This document shows, piece by piece, positions 56,601 to 64,000 of a stretch of DNA of 64,000 nt. The DNA is from Persicaria tinctoria (lineage: Eukaryota > Streptophyta > Magnoliopsida > Caryophyllales > Polygonaceae). The DNA is taken from the NCBI GenBank assembly GCA_037127255.1, contig JBANSL010000009.1:38600975-38664974 (forward strand). The letters are read 5' to 3'. A program made the position numbers and the translations under genes. How positions within the stretch are numbered: the stretch's first letter is position 1; each line of letters starts with the position of its first letter. The notes under the pieces are model-generated. The model did no database searches. It saw only the letters and a program-made list of their open reading frames with translations, and had not been told where the DNA came from.

Positions 56601-57292
56601 GGCGGTGTCACGGCTTAGCTTCGGCGTTTTTGGAGGCAAGAGTGGGTCTTTTGCTCTCTACCGATCGATATTGGCATGAGATACGACGACATCAGTGTAG
56701 CCTAGCAACCTTGGCTTCAGATCTGAAGCGGAAAAGTTGTGGGTTCTCAGCAATGGTGGCGAGAGAACCTGAGGGGGAGATTGAGAGAAAGGGGGACGAG
56801 AGATCCGCCATTGGAGATGGAGATTTGAGATAGATAGAGAGCGAGAGAAAGTGGGAGAGACAGAGAGAGCGAAAAAGACAAGATGCTATTGAAAGGAGAT
56901 CTCGATAGCTTGAATGGAGAGATCTGAGAGGATGACGGGTAGAGGGTAGAACTAGAAGGGTGGAGCGGCGCTCGCTCTCAAGTCTCAGCTTCTAGGGTTA
57001 TATTAATTGTTAAAGGAAAAAAAAGGAAAATACAAAACCGCGACAATAGGTTTTAAAAACCGCCACAATAGATCTTGAAAACCGCTACGATAGATGATTA
57101 AAACCGCCACGATAGATAAAAGTGAAAACCGCCACTTTAGGTTCTTAAAAACCGCCACAATAAGGGAAGTAGCTAACACATTATTAAAACCGCCCCTTAA
57201 ACCGCCACAAAATAATAAACCGCCACCTAAACCGCTACAGTAGAAAAAACCGCTAGAGTAATGCGCTACATTAGGTCGTTTATGTAGTAGTG
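53609..57292. mobile_element. Complete nonautonomous CACTA transposon with 3-bp target duplication
   Basis: 3684 bp. Both ends read CACTACTACATAAA (left directly, right in complement) and are flanked by TAT (53606-53608, 57293-57295), the 3-bp duplication of CACTA elements. About 300 bp at each end hold many copies of the subterminal motif AACCGCCAC / GTGGCGGTT. No transposase domain was recognised inside, so it must be mobilised in trans. The interior contains a 75-codon AT-rich open frame (55158-55385), an ACCACC repeat patch (55605-55720) and purine-rich sequence at 56750-56990. Confidence 0.85.
55158..55385 (+). other. Unrecognised 75-codon open frame within the CACTA element
   Basis: The predicted product is Lys-rich with a protein-like pattern (VSSVGDGYYLKFEKPRIEKI) and ends in a stop at 55385. 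Bias is towards AT-rich codons. No family recognised; it might be a decayed exon or chance. Confidence 0.25.
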
Positions 57293-57330
57293 TATCCGAA
57301 GTTTGTCTTGATCTTGAGCTATCCCACACA

Positions 57331-57630
57331 TAAGGATAAGCACTGCCACGAGAAATCTAGATCTTTGGCTAATAAGACAACACCAAAACAACAAAATTCA
57401 AGTCAATATATGAACACACAAGTAGATTGAAGACGATGTCCAACATGATTGAAGAAAAAAAAAATTATTGATCATGGAAAGAGATCGAAGCACAAATAAC
57501 ATACAAATTTTTAATTAAAGCTTGCAATCAAAATGTGATGAAAGTCAGAAATTAATTAGACAGATTTTACACAAAACTACCATCACAAAGAGAAGGAAGG
57601 AGCAATTTCTGGTGGCAGTGCTTATCCTTG
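57331..57630. repeat. Long inverted repeat (25-bp arms)
   Basis: Arms at about 57331-57356 and 57604-57630 contain GTGGCAGTGCTTATCCTT in opposite orientations, 24 of 25 bases matching, with a loop of about 250 bp. Noncoding. Confidence 0.6.
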
Positions 57631-60600
57631 GGAGTGCCCAATCTGATTGAATACTTTTGTTCGATTGGTTAAGACGACAAAATGGTTTATTCAGTTCAGC
57701 TTTCAACAACGCTCAATTTTAGCCACATCAAAACCTCAAGATTTCATACTCCAACATAATACAGAAAAGAATACCACCTCACTATATTAAAAATTCAGTA
57801 AACCAAGACCAAATCAGTGGTTTCAATTCAATAAGCTTCATCTTTCTCGCAAAAATTGAGTTGAGTAAGCGACTCAAGTGAACAATTATCTCCAAAATTA
57901 TTTAATACTATGTACTCATAATTTTCTGAATCAAAACAATAATGTTTCAACATTCTTTACAAAACCATATATATTCAATTTATATTTATAATGATGACAA
58001 AATTATTTAATTTTAATCAAGTAGAAAACAAATCAGATCCCAAACTAAACTCCAAAATAAACCGAACTACACAGAAAACCAAGACAAAGTCATGCCCAAA
58101 CCACAGTTTCAAACCCGGAACTAATGTAGACTTGTCTACATAGCTCCTCCGAGTGATGTGATGCCCAAACCATTGTTTCGATCAATAGGCAATGCTTCAT
58201 TAAAACTCTTTGAAGAGGATCCGAATTCCCTGAATCGAAACAACCAAACCCCAATTGTTGAGCACATTTCCAAAAGAACCAATTGCAAACCACATTTACG
58301 AATACAATCAATCTACTAAAAGAATGAATTCATCAAAATTGTACTAAGTTCAATCAGGAACCACAGTCAGGCATAAGTAATTTGTAAGCATCCAAAAAGC
58401 GAGCAAGAAAATTGAAGCTTCGAAATAAGTTAAAGCACAACATACAATTGGACATTGCAATTTTATAAACCTTAGTAACCTTATCAAACCAAAACAATCA
58501 GTCTACCATAACTACCGATTAGCAACACTTGAGCTAGTAGAACATGCAATTCACCTTTAGGGCAGTCATAGCAATTGTAGCACATGTTGGGTCAATAAAA
58601 TCCATATAGTACAAAATAAGAAGGCCCCTTCGATGTATTAACTGATAGAGAAAAGAAAGGTTCTAATTCATTGATTATTTAGAAAACATTGTTGAATTAG
58701 AAATAGAATTGAACATGACTAACCAAATAGAGCCAAAGCGCACTTAGTCAAATAGAATTGTTATAGTTGTTCCTTATTTTTTTAATCACTATTATGGCAT
58801 CAACGATAGTCTATTACTAAATAACCATATATAGAGACTCAACATGGCAAATGAAGTCCTCACTAATCCTTAATATTTTCTATATATTGAACTACACAGG
58901 AACAAAATTATCGCAATTAGAAGCAAAATTTATCACGTACAAGTATTAGGTAGCTTACCACTTGTTTCTACGGGGAAATCTAATTATGAACTTTATTTTA
59001 AATTAAAGGTGGGTAATTAAACAATAAATGACAAAAAAAATCCAAAATAGTTGAAAATAATTACTTCTTTCAGCCCATTTCATAGGGGTGCCATGAAAAA
59101 AAATATGATCATAATAAGAACAATAAAATGTAAGCATTATATTTAAATTATATATTGGTAAAGGTCTTATTATCCTTTTCAACCTTGTTTATGACATAAG
59201 CTACAAACAAAAGTCTAGGCACATAGGAAGATCAAAAGTTTGTTTATAGAAGTAAAATGTGCGATATATTGTGTGTGTGTGGGGGGTGGGGGATAACAAT
59301 TACTATATACAATTTTTAAAACTCAACCTAATTAAAGGACTTGTGGGGAGAGATTAACAATTGAATTTTAAACGACCATAAAGAGTGTCACGAAGTTAAA
59401 GAAATGAAGTAACAAAAAATATAAACGCAGATCAAAGAAGAAGGCAATGACTAACTCTGAAGAAGAGATTGATGACGAACCCGTGAATAATCTTTGTACC
59501 CCCATCTTCCTAATCGATCCTCGGTTAAAGGAAGCAACACTCATCAATCTGCATCAAATTTGGCACAACATAAATATTGTATTAAGAGTAGAGAAGACTA
59601 TATAACCTTCATCCTTAGCAGCAAAACAAAATCAATGAAGAACAACAATTAAGATAATAGGAGCTTGCATCCACCTTGAGTAGATCAAGGGTGTTAGGAT
59701 AGCTCAAAAACACTCATAACACTTGAAAAATCATCAAATAAACAAATCATGATAAGGTTTTGGTGGAATTACGTCAAGCTGGAATTAGGAATTAGCATAG
59801 GCAAAAAAATTCAACAACCATCAACAAAACAAAACAACACAAATAAGATTCTATATAATTTCTTTTGAGCATTTTCTCAAACACCTTATATGCATTGTTA
59901 ATTCAAATCTTAAACCCAAGTCCATTTTAGTATGGATTATTTTCCTCTTAGTCCGACTTTAGTATTAGGGTGGGATATACTATGAAGCCTTTTTGATCTA
60001 GTTGATACTCAAGAAGGCAGTGCAATATACTAACGCAAAATATACCTATAAACATTTCATCGAACACTTTGTGTGCAATATCAATCAAAATCCTCCAAAT
60101 TAATCAACCTATAAGCATTTCATCGAACACCTTGTGTGCAATATATTAATCAAAATCCTCCAAATTAATCAAACCTAGTATACAGATCCAGTTGGTAATC
60201 AAAGAGCGAACACATAGTGTTTTACCTCTATTTGACGCATCCCGCATTCGATTGCAATTGATTGCCACCTCCAGCCGCCCCGACTGATCACCACATCAAA
60301 CACAAACCAACAAAGAAATCAGATCAAGAGCATTCTAATAAATGCAATTTGTAAAGCCCAGCAAGAAAAATTCAGCAATTGAATAAGTGGGGGAGAGCAA
60401 TTGAAGAAGGGCAGGCGATTGGCTCCACAGTCGATGTCGCCCCACCACAGTCAGTGTCTGGCCTTCGATTGGCTCCTCCAAAGTCGTCATCGACATCAAA
60501 CTTGCGAGCAACAGATTCCATGAGAGATCATATTTGGCTTCGAGATAAGTGAGAACCGCAAGATAATTAACTCAAATCGCAAAGAAAGATGCTAGAGACG

Positions 60601-61187
60601 GAAGATTTTTAGATCGACGGAACCCATGGAAGGATTTCAAAGAGAAACAGATCGTTTGAGAAAGAAAGGGCAAGAAGAAACATATCGTTTGAGAAACAGA
60701 TCGACGGAACCGCAAGATAACCCATGAAAGGATTTCAAAGGGGAGAATAAAAGAAATTACCTTTGAGGAAGAAAGGGCATGAATAACGCTTTGAGGAATC
60801 ATGGAATTCTAGTTACTTCAATTTGATAAAGGGATTTTAGCAGTTGAAGAGAACGTGAGATGAGAAAGGGATATTAGCAGTTGAAGGAGAAGCATATTAA
60901 ACTGCCTACCATGGAAGCTTTCAATTGCCGATGGAGTGTGGGCGCTCAGAGAGGAGAGAGAGGGCAAACGGAGAACGTGGGTGAGATATTCAAAACTGCT
61001 TCTTCTTAATTATGCTCAGGGAATGACACGTGGCGCAATTTTTTACAAAGACATTGCTTCTGTTTTTATAAGTATAAGGGATGGATAACATACCTTTTGA
61101 TTTATAGTTAGAAATATAGTTTAAAGATAAATATAACGAATCACAACAAGTGTACAAATAATTCGACCTTTGAAGCGACTACGCTAA
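57631..61187. other. AT-rich intergenic DNA
   Basis: No supportable gene. A 61-bp tandem duplication lies at about 60048-60172 (units containing CATTTCATCGAACAC and TCAAAATCCTCCAAATTAAT). Around 60230-60540 base composition is closer to coding DNA, but no frame is recognisable. 58090-58311 (minus) is open without family features. Confidence 0.4.
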
Positions 61188-61460
61188 CACTACAAGAAAA
61201 CCAGGCCATTTTCGACGCTTTTAATGACAATTCTCGACGTTATAAAGCGTCGAAAAAATCAATTTCGACGCTTTTAAAAAGCATCGTTATTTTTTGCGTC
61301 ACGAATGGCAGCTAGTCATTTTCGACGTTAAATTGTGTCGGAACCCATTTCGACGCCTAAAAGCGTCGAGATTGGCATGCCATTTTCGACACCCTAAAGC
61401 GTCGAAAATGACATGCCAATTTCGACACCCTAAAGCGTCGAAAATGGCCTATTATTTTTC
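61188..61460 (+). mobile_element. Left end of a second CACTA element
   Basis: Begins CACTACAAGAAAACCAGGCC, a classical CACTA terminus. For the next 270 bp the motif TTTCGACGC / GCGTCGAAA recurs in both orientations. No matching right end occurs before base 64000, so the element either continues beyond the window or is one-ended. Confidence 0.75.
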
Positions 61461-61624
61461 AAAAAAAAAAAACGTATTTTTATCCATTCATCCTCTTTCA
61501 TTAGACATCAATTAAAATCCTTTAATTAACAAAAAATACATTTAACACAAATCCAATAAGCCATTAGACTAATGAATAAAGTGTATAATTTCTTCTTCTT
61601 TACACCTACATTTCAACTATTGGA

Positions 61625-61800
61625 TTCATTAGTGTGTTGTGCAGACTCTCCAGTCACCATATCACACAATGTATTCATTAGTGTGTTGTGCAGACTTTCA
61701 GCATCATGGAAGATCCTACATTATGCCACTACCTCAGCAATATCTCCAGGAATAGGTCCAATCCAGCACAGTTCTGATGCATCAAGAGAATCCAAGGTCT
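61625..61800 (-). pseudogene. Coding-like fragment of an unidentified gene, with internal duplication
   Basis: The minus-strand reading LDSLDASELCWIGPIPGDIA runs into EVVA, a stop, then CRIFHDAESLHNTLMNTLCD. This looks like one exon broken by a stop codon. 24 bases (ATTCATTAGTGTGTTGTGCA plus GACT) occur twice, at 61625 and 61673. The source family was not recognised. Confidence 0.4.
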
Positions 61801-61860
61801 ACAAAACACCAAAAAAAAAGAAAGTAATGTTCTATCAGTAGCAACCAAATTTTGGACGGA

Positions 61861-61936
61861 AACCCCCAATTTTGCACATGCGCAGGGGGAAACCCCCAAT
61901 TTTGCACATGCGCAGGGGGAAACCCCCAATTTTGAT
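61861..61936 (+). repeat. 30-bp tandem repeat, 2.5 copies
   Basis: Exact 30-bp units at 61861-61890 and 61891-61920 plus 16 bases of a third; the unit contains AACCCCCAATTTTGCACATG. Confidence 0.95.
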
Positions 61937-62385
61937 GCCAAAATTAGGACTGATTAATGAGCAGCCTCCAAATGCAATTAAAAAAAACGGTGAGGAGAAG
62001 TTAACAGTGGTGCAGAAATCATCTTAAGGTTGAAACTCAAAAGTAAGTGAAGGTGAGAAGAATTTTTTTTTTTTAGAAAAAAAAGGCAAATGAAATTTCC
62101 AGTAAATCACGAGGCACAATAGCACCATACATCTACTTAGATCCTGGATATCATCTTGCTATAATAATTGAAGAAAAAATGCTCCCATTAATGACGTTTA
62201 AGGAAGAGGGCATTATTTGCTTTGATGAGATACAGGTAAGACCACTTTGGAATCTTACATCTGCTGAGCATTTTATGTTAAAAATAGTCTGCAAAAGACA
62301 AGTGAAAGAGCACCAAAGAATAGGAGTTCAGTATCAAGGAGTCTTAAAACTTCAAAAAGCTAGGTTAAGTTTATGGTAAGTAAAC

Positions 62386-63312
62386 CTTACGCGACTTTCT
62401 AGATTCTGAATCCTACAAAGCAGATAGCAAGTGTCAACTTGCAGCTCAAGCATAGAAATCTGAAAGGCCCTTTTAAGGCAAGAATATAAAAGAAAACGAA
62501 AAAAAAGGGATGAAGGATAGAGAACAATAGTTGACCTTGAGAGATGAGTCACCCAAGGTTTCTATGCCCCGATGTACAATATATTCACAATCAACAATTC
62601 CAACTTTCTGTGTTCTATCACCCTGCATAGATTTTATTAAGAATCTGATTAGGAGATAACTAAGATCACATAATACAAGGAATGGGCCTATTAGAGTATT
62701 AGACCATTCTTTATTACGTTCTTACCAGAATATAGGAATTTAATTAACCCAAAACTAACTAAATAACTGCAACTATAAAGATGGAGCTTCCAACTTCTAC
62801 GCCATCATGTTATGTAAGATCTACTAATTAAGGAAGAGGAAGCAAGAATATAACAACGAAACATCTTATTATTCAAACTTCCAGCTCATGTCAAAATGCC
62901 TGTGATTAAACAGGTGTTATTGGGGGTAGAACTCCTATGCAGTTGATCAAGTGACAATCCTCAATTTGGTAAAAGATTGACTAGATAAGTAGTTAAGAAA
63001 CTAGCAGAGAATTCATAAAATAGAACGCACAATAAAATATCACATGTGCACAATAATCAATCTTTATATCCAGTCCCCAGCCATGAACAAGATCATTCTA
63101 AAGCAATATTTAAAAGATTATTAGCCAAACTAGAGAACAATCCAAGGCTACATGGAATAGTCAAAGAAAAGCATTAAGATTTTGAAGAACATAAACCTAA
63201 GTTTCATATTAGGCAAAAAATGCACCATCTTTCAGAAACAATCACCTGTATAAGATTCCAAGCACAGTGCCAAGCACCCCTTGAAAAATCTGGTGCCATC
63301 ACTTCCACCCAC
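62386..63312 (-). CDS. DUF707-family protein, partial set of exons
   Basis: Three consecutive minus-strand exons fit the plant DUF707 family (annotated lysine-ketoglutarate reductase trans-splicing-related; function unknown). 63312-63246 encodes WVEVMAPDFSRGAWHCAWNL then IQ; 63097-63044 encodes NDLVHGWGLDIKIDYCAH; 62622-62536 encodes GDRTQKVGIVDCEYIVHRGI then ETLGDSSLK. The joins are GT-AG and in phase (22, 18 and 29 codons). A possible fourth exon is the 27-bp 62412-62386 (DSESRKSRK). The earlier half of the family (about 200 aa) and the final RRQS..F..RW part were not found, although upstream exons may lie beyond base 64000. It is therefore either the 3' half of a host gene with long introns or a fragment captured by the CACTA element starting at 61188. 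Substitutions at well-conserved places (YCAH for YCAQ, VHRGI for VHQGI) fit relaxed selection. Confidence 0.65.
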
Positions 63313-64000
63313 CTAGACAGAGTACATGTAAAGATGGAACAAAACCCCCTAGCGTGCCAATATGTTACAATAGACACATAAGGTAACAATTTATAAAAAT
63401 GTTACATTTTCAATGTTACATTAGGCTTGGAAATGTAGTAGTGATATCAGTGGAAGGAATTTTCTCTTTACATAATAAACACCAGTTTATTCTTAATAAA
63501 ATTTCGCCCAAAACCATATCAAGTACTTTAGGTTTCTTCTGCCTTTGTTAATTAGAATGTTTATACTTCAATCAAAGCTTCAGATGAATGAGGAAGATAT
63601 TGTGGAAGCTAACATACTATCTTCAAAAAATTAAATACTTCTACCAGAATCCAAAACTTCTTAATAGCTTACATAAGCATTCTCAGCATGATTGCACAAA
63701 ACATCTTGTTCACTAGAAAGATCATCCATAAACTGACTTACAGAGATGGGAACAAAAAATTACAAGTAGGTAGGATCATATCAATAATGCAAATGCAAAC
63801 CCTACCACCACCTAGAGGAGAAGGTAAAGCTTAAGTAAAATTCATACTAAACAGCAACCCACCACAAGCTGTGATTATATAGAAAAAATAAGAATGGTCT
63901 ATTTTCATTCACCAAGATAGATACTTATTACTCAAAGTGATTGATAATTGATAAAGTTGATTCAGAGAATCAATGACTAGAAAACAAAAGAAAGCTGGGA
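63313..64000. other. No feature seen up to the window end
   Basis: AT-rich; possibly an intron or upstream region of the DUF707 sequence. GTAGTAGTG at about 63435 resembles a CACTA end but lacks the expected CGACGC subterminal repeats. Confidence 0.3.

Noticed and set aside
63425..63440. GTAGTAGTG as right end of the CACTA element starting at 61188
   Set aside because: No CGACGC subterminal repeats beside it, and the TIR would be ATGTAGTAGTG rather than CTTGTAGTG.

Overview
This 64 kb window reads as nuclear DNA of a flowering plant, probably a eudicot. The evidence is AT-rich intergenic DNA, GT-AG introns, plant-specific families (QUIRKY-type MCTP, CYP72A, type-B response regulator), Stowaway, CACTA, hAT and MULE transposons, tRNA-derived SINEs and a short TTTAGGG tract. 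Exon chains were joined by hand and checked for phase; nothing was aligned to a database.

Five host genes look intact. They are a single-exon MCTP/QUIRKY-like gene (4366-7329, +), a convergent five-exon CYP72A-type P450 (7481-10658, -), a two-exon gene for a 96-aa protein ending in a CaaX-like box (20288-21730, +), a three-exon acidic protein of unknown function (22534-23376, -), and a six-exon type-B ARR transcription factor (47411-50203, +). A partial chain of DUF707 exons lies at 62.4-63.3 kb (-).

Most of the rest is transposon sequence. 0-2.2 kb holds the 5' part of a Copia element. 10.9-18.9 kb holds a MITE, two inverted copies of a hAT family rich in the palindrome CGCCTAGGCG, LTR and gag remnants, a CACTA end and a 1.1 kb hAT element with a clean 8-bp target duplication. 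27.4-34.2 kb holds two different transposons back to back, both flanked by (TA)n tracts and sharing the middle one. Each contains a minisatellite and tRNA-like sequence, and the second carries fragments of three unrelated host genes (Alba, Rab GTPase, LEA_2). 34.2-41 kb holds CACTA subterminal repeats, a 5'-truncated LINE with an RNase H domain, a tRNA-like SINE head, a Stowaway MITE and a decayed MULE whose transposase is followed by an OTU-protease-like domain.

42.1-46.2 kb holds a non-LTR retrotransposon with an uninterrupted reverse transcriptase ORF. Its architecture (N-terminal CCHH finger, RT, CCHC knuckle, restriction-like endonuclease) is that of R2/R4-type elements, and it sits between (ATT)n tracts next to a 3' fragment of the same family. 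51.9-64 kb holds a SINE with a perfect target duplication, a possible Helitron end, a complete nonautonomous CACTA element (53609-57292) and the left end of a second CACTA element next to the DUF707 exons.

The strongest leads are the multi-gene-capturing TA-flanked transposon, the restriction-like-endonuclease LINE with apparent (TAA)n preference, and the hAT family built on CGCCTAGGCG palindromes.
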